Assembly (NCBI RefSeq): GCF_000271485.2
Contig: NZ_AKVN02000001.1
Coordinates: 2,174,001-2,238,000 of the forward strand
From: Pelosinus fermentans DSM 17108
GTDB taxonomy: Bacteria > Bacillota > Negativicutes > DSM-13327
DNA: 64,000 bases
Direction: 5' to 3'
The notes under the pieces were generated by a model. The model searched no databases. It saw only the letters and a list, made by a program, of their open reading frames with translations, and was not told where the DNA came from. The position numbers and the translations under genes are program-made. Below, piece after piece: positions 45,494 through 53,197 of this stretch. Every line of letters begins with the position of its first letter. The stretch's first letter is position 1.

Positions 45494-46342
45494 ATGGAAT
45501 TTTTTCAATATGACTTTATTCAAAGAGCATTGCTGGCAGGTTTAATTACAGGTATTGTATGTCCACTAATTGGCAGTTTTGTGGTGGTGCGCCGTCAATC
45601 TTTGATTGGAGACGGATTAGGGCATATTGCTTTTGCCGGTGTAACAGGTGGATATATGGTAGGGCTGTATCCAGTAGTGGGAGCTTTGATTTTAACGATA
45701 GCTGGTGCAGTAGGAATTGAATTAGTTCGTAGAAGGCATATTGCGTTTGCTGATATGGGGTTAGCAATATTCTTTTATGCTGGAGCAGCAATGGCTATTA
45801 TTTTCAGTACTATGACACGAATGCCAAGCACAGGATTATTAAGTTTTTTATTTGGCAGTATTATTACCGTATCATTAACGGATGTAATAACAATAGCTGG
45901 TGCTGGTACTTTAGTCTTACTTATTGTGTATTTTTTATTTGACAAGCTAATGTTAATGTCCTTAGATGAAGATATTGCAAATGTGGCAGGCATTAACACC
46001 GGGATGATTAATATGCTGTTTAGCATATTAACAGCGTTGGTTGTAGTTGTTGGTATGACGATAGTTGGAATTTTGCTCGTTAGCGCCTTGATGATTGTAC
46101 CTGTGGCAACAGCTCATTTATTACGAGTGGGATTTAAGGCGACGATGGGATGGGCAGTAATTTTTTCGATGTTATCTGTATTTATTGGGTTAACGTCATC
46201 ATTCTATTTGGATATTGCTCCAGGCGGTACAATTGTCATGACAGCTATATTATTGTATATTATTATGACAATCATTAGGCAATGTATTGCTTTCAATGAA
46301 AGGCGAAAAGAGCAAATATCATCTTCTTTTGGGGATGAGTAG
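45494..46342 (+). CDS. znuB: Zinc/manganese-type ABC transporter permease (ABC-3 family)
   Basis: 282 residues with eight or so transmembrane helices. Family markers include FIQRALLAGLITGIVCPLIG, GDGLGHIAFAGVTGGY and MIVPVATAHLL. It forms the membrane pore with the upstream ATPase. Its last 24 bp overlap the end of the opposite-strand gene. A metal-binding lipoprotein must be encoded elsewhere if this is a working importer. Confidence 0.9.
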   Translation: MEFFQYDFIQRALLAGLITGIVCPLIGSFVVVRRQSLIGDGLGHIAFAGVTGGYMVGLYPVVGALILTIAGAVGIELVRRRHIAFADMGLAIFFYAGAAMAIIFSTMTRMPSTGLLSFLFGSIITVSLTDVITIAGAGTLVLLIVYFLFDKLMLMSLDEDIANVAGINTGMINMLFSILTALVVVVGMTIVGILLVSALMIVPVATAHLLRVGFKATMGWAVIFSMLSVFIGLTSSFYLDIAPGGTIVMTAILLYIIMTIIRQCIAFNERRKEQISSSFGDE

Positions 46343-47248
46343 CATTACTAAATTAGCATATTGGTGTATAATGGGAAGCACTGCCAATGAAGAAATAATA
46401 TTAAAGAGTGTATGTACGATAGCCACTTGTCCAGCAAAATCTGCTGTAAGACTAGTGGCTATTTTTGTGAGCACGCTAGTTAAAGGGAAAAAAATAATAA
46501 CTCCCAATATATTAAGAAGAATGTGTGCTACAGCTAAGCGTTTAGCAGCTAAAGAGGCGGTAACTCCAACGATAAAGGATGATAAGCAGGAGCCAATATT
46601 ATTACCATAGACTACATAGGTGGCTGTTGTTAAGTCGATGATACCATCACTGGCTAAGACCATTAGCACTCCAGTAGCCGCGCTGCTGGATTGAAATAAA
46701 AGAGTAATAATAATACCGCCGACAATGCCATAAAGTGAATTTTCTTGGGATGCTAGTAAATAGTCAATGACAGTTGTAAATTCTGAGATATTGCTTAAGG
46801 CTTCTGATAAGATGCTCATACCAATAAACATACTTAATAAGCCTGAGATTGCCATACCAAAATATCGAAACTTCCGGCAAAGAATTGTGAACAGCAAAAA
46901 AAACAGAAATAAAGGAATGATGAGTTTTTCTGGTATTGCAATTGTCATTAATTGTACCGTTGAGCATGTGCCAATATTAGCACCTAAGATAATTCCCAAA
47001 CCTTGATAAAATGATAAATATTGAGCATGAACTAAGCCTATAGTCAATAGAGATACGGCAGTACTGCTTTGCATGAAAGCTGCCGCTAAGGTGCCAACCA
47101 ATAAACCGCGTAAAGGTGTACTAGTTAGTTGCCCTAAGAAGGCTTGCAGTTTAGTCCATAATAATTTTTGAAGTCCAAAACGCATGAAGAAAATACCACC
47201 TAATAGCAAGGTTATACCAATTAAAAGCAAAGCGATCATGACATACAT
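46319..47248 (-). CDS. Na+/Pi cotransporter family membrane protein
   Basis: 309 residues from ATG 47248, which has GGAGGTAATGG upstream (a longer in-frame extension to 47347 lacks support). Two inverted Na_Pi_cotrans repeats carry the QSS motifs AAAFMQSSTAVSLL and LLFQSSSAATGVLM, with GANIGTCSTV and GNNIGSCLSS. There are about eight membrane helices. It is a short form without the C-terminal PhoU-like domain. Transport of phosphate or another anion is inferred from family. It converges on znuB with a 24-bp overlap. Confidence 0.88.
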   Translation of the reverse strand: MYVMIALLLIGITLLLGGIFFMRFGLQKLLWTKLQAFLGQLTSTPLRGLLVGTLAAAFMQSSTAVSLLTIGLVHAQYLSFYQGLGIILGANIGTCSTVQLMTIAIPEKLIIPLFLFFLLFTILCRKFRYFGMAISGLLSMFIGMSILSEALSNISEFTTVIDYLLASQENSLYGIVGGIIITLLFQSSSAATGVLMVLASDGIIDLTTATYVVYGNNIGSCLSSFIVGVTASLAAKRLAVAHILLNILGVIIFFPLTSVLTKIATSLTADFAGQVAIVHTLFNIISSLAVLPIIHQYANLVMLLIPKRR

Positions 47249-47329
47249 TCCATTACCTCCATCTTGCATTATGCAATATAATGTATGATGATAAATGTAA
47301 TTATAGAAATAAAGAATTTTTTCATATAA

Positions 47330-47368
47330 ATAAAACCTCTTTGCCAAATTGGAGCAAAGAGGTTTTAT
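47330..47368. terminator. Perfect 15-bp hairpin upstream of the Na/Pi gene
   Basis: ATAAAACCTCTTTGC (47330-47344) pairs with GCAAAGAGGTTTTAT (47354-47368). In the minus direction TTTTATTTAT follows the stem, so it would act as a terminator between a minus-strand leader and the Na/Pi cotransporter gene, whose start is at 47248. No plus-strand gene ends here. Confidence 0.6.
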
Positions 47369-47397
47369 TGTATGCGAGTATAGGCTATCAAAGTTGT

Positions 47398-47469
47398 TAT
47401 CTTAGAGCGGTTCAGTCTGGCGGATAAGTGCGGCTAAGATTAAGGTGGAGTTAAAACTCCATCTTAATC
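47398..47469. ncRNA. Candidate structured RNA or leader element, unknown class
   Basis: ATCTTAG (47398-47404) pairs with CTAAGAT (47434-47440), enclosing a GC-richer region, and is followed by a 14-bp stem ATTAAGGTGGAGTT with AACTCCATCTTAAT (to about 47468) and then CAAGTCTTCTTT. It could be a leader of yyaC on the plus strand or, read on the minus strand, of the Na/Pi gene with the hairpin at 47330. Confidence 0.4.
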
Positions 47470-47533
47470 AAGTCTTCTTTATGGGAAGTAAGCATAGATA
47501 TTTATTGATAGATTAGAAGAGGAGATCGTAAAT

Positions 47534-48094
47534 ATGGAAAAAAAAATCGCTGAAAAATTAATTGTGAATGTAAATGATAGTATTGTTTATCCTAAAATGT
47601 ATCATTATATGGTAAATCTATTAAAACAGCAGGAGGAACTAGAACATAGAAAGATTATTATCCTTTGCATTGGTTCAGATCGATATATTGGTGATGCTCT
47701 TGGTCCTTTAGTAGGATCTTATTTAGTAGAACATACAATATGCACCGTATACGGAAGTTTGGAGATGCCTGTTCATGCCGGTAATTTAGTAAACGTGATT
47801 CAAAATATAAAGGAACAGCATCATCAGCCGATTATTATTGCAGTTGATGCTTGTTTAGGAAAAAATGATGAAATTGGGAATATTGAAATATGGGAAGGCA
47901 GCTTAGAGGCTGGTATTGCTGTTGGTAATAAATTGCCATGCATCGGTACGATTTCTATTATTGGAGTAGTCAATGCCAGTGGATATCTAGGATATTTAGA
48001 CTTGCAAAGCACCCCTTTGTCTATCGTTATGAAATTAAGTAAATGCATTGGCAAAGTGCTGGGGAATGCAGTACATTCCATACAGAATCAATAA
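47534..48094 (+). CDS. yyaC: YyaC family spore protease-related protein
   Basis: 186 residues resembling GPR germination protease-related YyaC. It has the segments IILCIGSDRYIGDALGPLVG, VHAGNLVNVI, IIAVDACLG and the acidic motif near GDALGP like hydrogenase-protease folds. The family is conserved in endospore formers and expressed during sporulation; the substrate is unknown. ATG follows AGAGGAGATCG. It lies upstream of sigK. Confidence 0.88.
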   Translation: MEKKIAEKLIVNVNDSIVYPKMYHYMVNLLKQQEELEHRKIIILCIGSDRYIGDALGPLVGSYLVEHTICTVYGSLEMPVHAGNLVNVIQNIKEQHHQPIIIAVDACLGKNDEIGNIEIWEGSLEAGIAVGNKLPCIGTISIIGVVNASGYLGYLDLQSTPLSIVMKLSKCIGKVLGNAVHSIQNQ

Positions 48095-48117
48095 GAAAAT
48101 GCAATCATTGAATGCTG

Positions 48118-48207
48118 TTATTCGGGGAAGAGTCTATCCCATAACATATAGATGATTATAAGAACGGTCGCTAGTAGCAGCTGAAGATCTCCAATATATG
48201 GTTCCAT
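48118..48207 (-). CDS. 29-residue single-helix membrane peptide
   Basis: ATG 48207 on the minus strand follows AAGGAGAGTGATATA, a strong ribosome binding site. The peptide is one hydrophobic helix, LLLATVLIIIYMLW, with polar ends (MEPYIGD at the start, DRLFPE at the end). Not recognised. Such peptides may be type I toxins, small regulators or accessory membrane subunits. It lies between yyaC and sigK on the opposite strand. Confidence 0.55.
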   Translation of the reverse strand: MEPYIGDLQLLLATVLIIIYMLWDRLFPE

Positions 48208-48334
48208 TATATCACTCTCCTTGTGCGATTATATGCTATATAATCGTAAGGTGCAAGTCTTACAGAAAATAAAATTAATAAGCGGTCTGAAATGGATATA
48301 CAAAAATTAACAGGCACAAGAATGACGATTATAC

Positions 48335-48342
48335 CATACAAT
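48335..48342 (+). promoter_or_regulatory. Sigma-E/sigma-K-type -10 element before sigK
   Basis: CATACAAT is a perfect match to the sigma-E -10 consensus and lies 33 bp before the sigK ATG. About 14 bp upstream is GCACAAG, acceptable for a sigma-K-like AC-type -35 but poor for sigma-E. Mother-cell expression of sigK is the known pattern in B. subtilis. Confidence 0.5.
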
Positions 48343-48374
48343 GAAGCAAGTGATTTGCGGGGGTGAAAAATTTG

Positions 48375-48842
48375 ATGTCTTTTTTTATGGCACTGGCGGT
48401 TTCTATTGTAAAAAGTCTTTCTGTGCTAGTTTCTTATGTAACCAATAACACATTTCCCTTGCCTCTTTCAGAAAAGGAAGAGCAGATACAGCTGGAGCGG
48501 TTGAAGAACGGTGACGAAAATGCTAAGAATGTATTAATCGAACGGAACCTAAGATTAGTAGCTCATATTGTTAAAAAATTTGACAATACTGGAGAGGATA
48601 CTGATGATTTAATTTCCATTGGTACAATAGGTCTAATAAAAGCAATTAATACGTTTGATGTTGCTAAAAAAATTCGTTTAGCAACCTATGCAGCACGGTG
48701 TATTGAAAATGAAATATTAATGCATCTAAGAAGCACCCGGCGGACTCGTGCTGAAGTTAGTTTATATGATCCTATCGGCGTAGATAAGGAAGGAAATGAA
48801 TTGACATTTTATATTTATCGGTATGAGGTAACGATCCGGTAA
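48375..48842 (+). CDS. sigK: Sigma-K N-terminal half (SpoIVCB-like), interrupted by a skin element
   Basis: First part of the late mother-cell sigma factor. The hydrophobic pro-sequence ([20 protein letters not shown]) and regions 1.2-2 ([52 protein letters not shown]) match SigK closely. After [11 protein letters not shown] the frame leaves SigK homology and stops at 48842, exactly where B. subtilis sigK is broken by skin. Region 3/4 is missing here and is found at 56735-57018. I chose ATG 48375, with GCGGGGG upstream. Alone it cannot make a functional sigma factor; excision of the 7.9-kb element would restore it. Confidence 0.95.
   Translation: MSFFMALAVSIVKSLSVLVSYVTNNTFPLPLSEKEEQIQLERLKNGDENAKNVLIERNLRLVAHIVKKFDNTGEDTDDLISIGTIGLIKAINTFDVAKKIRLATYAARCIENEILMHLRSTRRTRAEVSLYDPIGVDKEGNELTFYIYRYEVTIR
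48790..48799 (+). other. Left attachment core of the sigK element
   Basis: AAGGAAATGA inside the KEGNE codons of sigK. The identical decamer occurs at 56735-56744. The B. subtilis skin crossover also lies in the codons for this peptide. Confidence 0.85.
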
Positions 48843-50396
48843 TCATTGCGGTAAACGGGGACGTAAGACCAATGTAAATGTGTCTCCTTTTTGCCATTTT
48901 TCTTTTCTATATGTGGCATGTTCTAAAATTGATTTTAAGAATTTATTCTTTTCTGTAGGGTCATTGGATTTCTCATAGGTTTTTAAAACTTTTTCGATTT
49001 TAGGAATAATATCTTTTCTGCTTTTTTCCTTTTGTATTTCCTTAGACAATTCTAATGCTGTTTTGTCTATTTTTTTTTGTGCAGTCGCAATTCTTTCCGA
49101 GAGCTTAGTTAATCTTTCCAGGTATGTAGCAGCATCATAGATTCCTTTTTCTAAAAGATCATGTAAGTTATCTTTTTGCTGCTCTAATTCTTTTAGTTCT
49201 TTTTTGAAATTATGATGGACTTTTTCTCTACTATTAACAGTATTACACTGCTCTTTTGGTATAAAAAGATCCCATTGAGTACGATAGCTATTAAGCCATA
49301 GCTGTAAACCTTCAAGCAGTTTTCTCTCAACATATTCAAAGCGGCAGCTTTTATTCATACAATGCCTGTTGTAACACATTAAATGTGGAAACTGCTGATG
49401 CTGATAAGGTCGATAAATCATAGAACCGCCACATATATCACATTTAATTAATCCAGCAAGCGGGTTCGTAACTCCATTCAGCAACTGATAGGGTGGATGA
49501 TATTTTTGGGATAGCATATCTTGTACCTGCTCGAATTCTTCAAGGGTTATATATGGTTCATGACAATCATATATCCAGATTTGTTCTTCCCTGGGGCGAC
49601 GCTTGGTTTCTCTGCCAGTACGCGTTGTCGATTTCTTAGATGCTACTTTTTTCCAGGCATTTACACCGGCGTAGGCTGGATTTTTTAAAATAGCTAGAAT
49701 TGATGACGCAGACCATTTTTTACCTGAATAAGACAGATATCCCATTTGATTTAGTTCATTAGCGATCTTGTTTGCTCCCATGTCAAGTTGATATGATTTC
49801 CATATTAATGCTGTAGGTTCACTTTGTTCTGGATGTTTAATCAAGTATCTCTTGCGATCTTTTTTCTCAATGAGGTATCCATATGGTGGAACCGCTCCAA
49901 GATAATTGCCTTCTTCGAGTGAGCGAATTCGACCGCCTTGTAAACGTCTGGTAATAATCTTCAACTCTTTGCGGGCCATAAAGGATTCAAATTCTGTGTA
50001 TTCTTCATCCCATTCATTGTTTAAATCATATATTTTGCGTGGTGTTACAATCTTAGTCTGCGCTTGTTTAAAGGTTTCTATAATTAGGCCTTGATCCTGC
50101 ATTTTGCCACGGCCCAGACGATCGATGTCCATGCAAAAAACAGATTTCCATTTTCCTAATTCAATTTCCTTTAGTAGATTTAACATTTCAGGTCTGTGAA
50201 TGATACTTTCTCCAGAGACAACTTCTTCAAAGATTTTGGTGATGGTTATACCGTGTTCTTTAGCTATTTTAAACAATGCTTTTTTGTGCTTGGCAAGTGT
50301 TTCTCCATCGCCTCTTGCTTCTGCCTCTTGATCTTCTCTCGATTTACGAAGATAGAAGCAAGAAGGCTCTAGGTCTTTATTATGCAGATTACTCAA
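48843..50396 (-). CDS. spoIVCA: Large serine recombinase, SpoIVCA-like (skin excisionase/integrase)
   Basis: 517 residues. The N-terminal resolvase domain has the catalytic serine at about residue 19 (CFYLRKSREDQEAE), VFCMDIDRLGRGKMQDQG and the arginine-rich IITRRLQGGRIRSLEEG. The recombinase domain follows (GYLSYSGKKWSASSILAILK, NPAYAGV), then a zinc ribbon (CDICGG, CYNRHC and CRFEYVERKL) and a coiled coil. The stop codon abuts the stop of the sigK N-terminal frame. TTG start after AAGAAGGTG. By homology and position it should excise the element and rebuild sigK in the mother cell. Confidence 0.95.
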   Translation of the reverse strand: MSNLHNKDLEPSCFYLRKSREDQEAEARGDGETLAKHKKALFKIAKEHGITITKIFEEVVSGESIIHRPEMLNLLKEIELGKWKSVFCMDIDRLGRGKMQDQGLIIETFKQAQTKIVTPRKIYDLNNEWDEEYTEFESFMARKELKIITRRLQGGRIRSLEEGNYLGAVPPYGYLIEKKDRKRYLIKHPEQSEPTALIWKSYQLDMGANKIANELNQMGYLSYSGKKWSASSILAILKNPAYAGVNAWKKVASKKSTTRTGRETKRRPREEQIWIYDCHEPYITLEEFEQVQDMLSQKYHPPYQLLNGVTNPLAGLIKCDICGGSMIYRPYQHQQFPHLMCYNRHCMNKSCRFEYVERKLLEGLQLWLNSYRTQWDLFIPKEQCNTVNSREKVHHNFKKELKELEQQKDNLHDLLEKGIYDAATYLERLTKLSERIATAQKKIDKTALELSKEIQKEKSRKDIIPKIEKVLKTYEKSNDPTEKNKFLKSILEHATYRKEKWQKGDTFTLVLRPRLPQ

Positions 50397-50527
50397 GTTA
50401 GCACCTTCTTTGTTGCCATATGGCTATTAATCGATCTTATAAACATATGACATTTGACAGTGGCCTAGAATCGAAATATACTTATATCTAGGAAAATCTG
50501 ACATTAGGGTAGTAGTGAAATTTTATT

Positions 50528-50555
50528 CTCCCCTAGGAAACGTTGCTAGGGGGGA
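50528..50555. terminator. Hairpin between the recombinase and the exported-protein gene
   Basis: TCCCCTAG (50529-50536) pairs with CTAGGGGG (50546-50553), followed on the plus strand by ATTTATTTAT. The flanking genes diverge, so it may be part of the leader of the plus-strand gene. Confidence 0.45.
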
Positions 50556-50627
50556 TTTATTTATAAAACAATCTTTTTATATACAGTGGAATAGTGGAAT
50601 TATATATTACAGATTCGGAGGCATAAG

Positions 50628-51695
50628 ATGAAACAAGCAATAAGGTTACTTTGGATTACAATTATGATCGTAATCATGGGACAGGAATCCATACCTGTGG
50701 CTTATGGAGAAATTAGGATGGATAATATAGAAAGGCTTCCAGAGTGGGAGATGAAGAGTAGCTCCCTAGGTGGTACTCTTCTACTATCAGATAGTCCTGA
50801 AATGGTAGAAAGTGATGGAGTTTTGTATCAGGATAAAGTAGAAGGAAGTGTTCGTCTTTTTTTTTATCATGTAAACGCATCAAAGACGGCTAAGAAAATG
50901 GAAGTAGTTTTAGAGAACAAAGGTAAAGAGGCTGCTCATGTTAATGTAAGCAAGTCTAGTTTGGGCGGCCCAGGCTATGCCTGGCTTGCAGTAGGAAAAG
51001 AAACACAGATGTCATATTTTGCTGGAGGAGCAGCGGAATATCAAATTGATATTCCGCCAGGCGGTGTGATACCTTTAGCAGCAGAAATAAGCGCTACAGC
51101 AGTTTTGCCTAATATGTTGATTCACGGTATTTATGACTTTACTGTTGACCGCCAAATCAATGTTAAAGTCATGATGCTGCCTTTATTTGAAGAGAGTGTT
51201 ACATTTTCTAAAACAGCTCAATTACTGCCTGCAGACCAGTGGCATTTGCGTGGTACATTTGAAGGAGCAAATCGAAAGCTTTACTCAGTGGATCCTTATA
51301 ATCCAGTTCTATATAGAGCTGTGGGGATAACGCTGGCCGATAATGTGATCGATCCTTATTTGCGAGGGATTGACGCTATAGATGGAACAAAGGTCGTCAA
51401 TTATGGAAATTATGGTGTAGTTTATGATATTAAACCTCCTGGAAGAAATACTCGGAGAATTTCCTATTATCTTGTACCGCTAGGCGGGTATTATGCTGGT
51501 GCCATAGGGATACACCATCCAGAGGTAAATTGGAGTCCTTTAGCAACACCCCGGGGAAAGATTCATTTTGAGGATAATAAATGGAAAGAGTTCTCATTCT
51601 TAGGCACTTATGATAGTAGTGAGTCATTATCATTTACTTTCAGCCCCCCAGGTGCATCAAACTTACCAGTGAAATTAGTTATTTTGTCCCAATGA
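50628..51695 (+). CDS. Exported protein of unknown function (skin cargo)
   Basis: 355 residues with a signal peptide (IRLLWITIMIVIMGQESIPVA) and no further membrane helix. The rest is beta-rich and Gly/Pro-rich, with SLGGPGYAWLAVGKETQMSY, YGVVYDIKPPGRNTRRISYY and YAGAIGIHHPEVNWSPL. I do not recognise a catalytic motif. Overall character is that of a secreted or envelope carbohydrate/peptidoglycan-associated beta protein, perhaps spore-cortex related, but that is a guess. ATG follows TTCGGAGG. It is the first cargo gene on the plus strand. Confidence 0.75.
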   Translation: MKQAIRLLWITIMIVIMGQESIPVAYGEIRMDNIERLPEWEMKSSSLGGTLLLSDSPEMVESDGVLYQDKVEGSVRLFFYHVNASKTAKKMEVVLENKGKEAAHVNVSKSSLGGPGYAWLAVGKETQMSYFAGGAAEYQIDIPPGGVIPLAAEISATAVLPNMLIHGIYDFTVDRQINVKVMMLPLFEESVTFSKTAQLLPADQWHLRGTFEGANRKLYSVDPYNPVLYRAVGITLADNVIDPYLRGIDAIDGTKVVNYGNYGVVYDIKPPGRNTRRISYYLVPLGGYYAGAIGIHHPEVNWSPLATPRGKIHFEDNKWKEFSFLGTYDSSESLSFTFSPPGASNLPVKLVILSQ

Positions 51696-51777
51696 GTCTA
51701 GTTTATCAGGAGTTCTAACGTTTTCAACAGATTGAGTATCATTGTAAGATTCTACAATTAAATTTTTGGAGTTTAAC

Positions 51778-51824
51778 AAAGACACAGCCTAACCATTGAT
51801 ATGGAATCATTGCTGTGTCTTTTT
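51778..51824 (+). terminator. Terminator after the exported-protein gene
   Basis: AAAGACACAGC (51778-51788) pairs with GCTGTGTCTTT (51812-51822), followed by TT. Confidence 0.75.
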
Positions 51825-51928
51825 AATGCATTTATATAATCAAAAATTGAAAATATGATAATAATGACTGTTTATAGGGTCGTCCTTAGGGATCATCTTC
51901 ATATATATATAATTGAGGTGAAAATTCT

Positions 51929-52117
51929 ATGGAAGAAAAATACGATGCTACATATTATCTGGAAAATACAATCGTTCATGTTGTTGCTCCTCCTTACATG
52001 ACGACAGCAGAAAAGGAAAGGGTACTCCGTGAGTTTTATCGTCATGCATGGGATATCTGGAATTTGTTGCCAGTGGAGGAACGGCTGCGAATTAATGCTG
52101 AGTATGATAAAAAGTAA
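51929..52117 (+). CDS. Small protein of unknown function (skin cargo)
   Basis: 62 residues, soluble, with an N-terminal strand-like part (YYLENTIVHVVAPPYMTTAE) and helices rich in charged residues (EKERVLREFYRHAWDIWNLL). Not recognised. ATG is preceded by TTGAGGTGAAAATTCT. The codon usage fits the host genome. Confidence 0.7.
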   Translation: MEEKYDATYYLENTIVHVVAPPYMTTAEKERVLREFYRHAWDIWNLLPVEERLRINAEYDKK

Positions 52118-52365
52118 CCAGCGAGAGCTAGTAAAAAGCTGACAGACAATATTAAATCATCATAGATGGGGATATTTTGAGAACTTCTTTAGTGGAAGAA
52201 TCTTTAATACACCGTATGTACATTTAGTACATGGACATATTCTACAATAATTGCTCTAAGGACGTTCAAGCAAACACCATAAGAAACATCGTAATAGCAT
52301 GACATGAGTCTCTTTGAATAAAAAATTTCTTTATCGTCAACACTATTATAAAGGATGGTGTTTAT

Positions 52366-52554
52366 ATGCCTGAGATAGAAGAAATTTTGAACAAGGTTGA
52401 AGAATTAAGAGAAAAATTAAATAAATTGGCTCAAAATAAAAATGAAAAACTTACAGATCCTAAAATTATTGCTGTCAGTAGGGAACTAGACATTTTGCTT
52501 AATACATATCATAAATTAATGACGAATAAAATGATAAAGCTTAAAAGTCAATAA
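52366..52554 (+). CDS. Spo0E-like aspartyl-phosphate phosphatase (skin cargo)
   Basis: 62-residue two-helix protein. It shows the Spo0E family pattern IEEILNKVEELREKLNKLA, then LTDPKIIAVSRELDILLNTY, with the S-[QR]-E-L-D motif that contains the catalytic region for dephosphorylating Spo0A~P. Spo0E proteins delay or block entry into sporulation. ATG follows AAGGATGGTG. Being inside the sigK element, it is lost from the mother-cell chromosome when the element is excised. Function is assigned by motif only. Confidence 0.8.
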   Translation: MPEIEEILNKVEELREKLNKLAQNKNEKLTDPKIIAVSRELDILLNTYHKLMTNKMIKLKSQ

Positions 52555-52699
52555 ATTTACTAAATTGATTTATTAAATGAGAAAAAACATATTTGCCGAA
52601 ATACTATAAAGTAAGTCAGAATAAAAACTAAACATTGAAGTCATAGTAAGATGACTTTTACATAAAATAAAGTAAAGAATATTAGGGGGAGAAGAAGAT

Positions 52700-53047
52700 A
52701 TGGAACATGTGGTCAGTATTGCAAATACCTTAACGTCAATATTTAGTGGATGGCAGAGTAAAAAAGAAGATCATCTCATGGCGTATCTAAATACATACTT
52801 ATTTTTTCCACAATGTGAAAAATTTATCATTAACAGTGTTAATGAGTTACAAAGTGGGAATACAAAAGGATTAGAGCAAATTTATAAAGAGCTAATGCAA
52901 CAAGGGGATATTACTCTAGCTCAAAGTGTAGATTCTTTGGTAAGTGGGAAAGTTACTGTATCGAAAGAATCATGTATGTTGTTAGAATCATATGTTAAGA
53001 GTGAAATTTTTTATAAAGAGCTAGAGAAAACATTAGTGAATCATTGA
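52700..53047 (+). CDS. Helical protein of unknown function (skin cargo)
   Basis: 115 residues, mostly helical and polar, with one moderately hydrophobic start (VVSIANTLTSIFSGW) and no signal peptide. Not recognised. ATG follows AGGGGGAGAAGAAG. The IS1182-type insertion begins 62 bp after its stop, so the downstream part of a former operon may have been displaced. Confidence 0.65.
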   Translation: MEHVVSIANTLTSIFSGWQSKKEDHLMAYLNTYLFFPQCEKFIINSVNELQSGNTKGLEQIYKELMQQGDITLAQSVDSLVSGKVTVSKESCMLLESYVKSEIFYKELEKTLVNH

Positions 53048-53140
53048 TGCTAACAGTGATTAAAAAGTGGCCAGACAAAGATATAATCACATCCCTTGCA
53101 AGAAGAAAAGGGGCTGTCGCGTTAAGCGAGCCCAATAAAA

Positions 53141-53184
53141 AACAAAAGACGACAACCGGCAGTAGCCGGAAGTCGTCTTTTGTT
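53141..53184 (+). terminator. Strong hairpin at the left end of the IS
   Basis: AACAAAAGACGAC (53141-53153) pairs perfectly with GTCGTCTTTTGTT (53172-53184); inside, CCGGC pairs with GCCGG. It lies between the left IS end and the transposase, a place where such stems block read-in transcription. Confidence 0.7.
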
Positions 53185-53197
53185 GTAAAATCAGTTT

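Noticed and set aside
46287-47006. Plus-strand ORFs across the Na/Pi cotransporter gene
   Set aside because: Antisense shadows; the minus-strand frame has the family motifs and ribosome binding site.
48843-50396. Idea that the recombinase belongs to an unrelated prophage
   Set aside because: Its stop codon abuts the broken sigK frame and the repeats restore sigK exactly, so a sigK-specific element explains it better.
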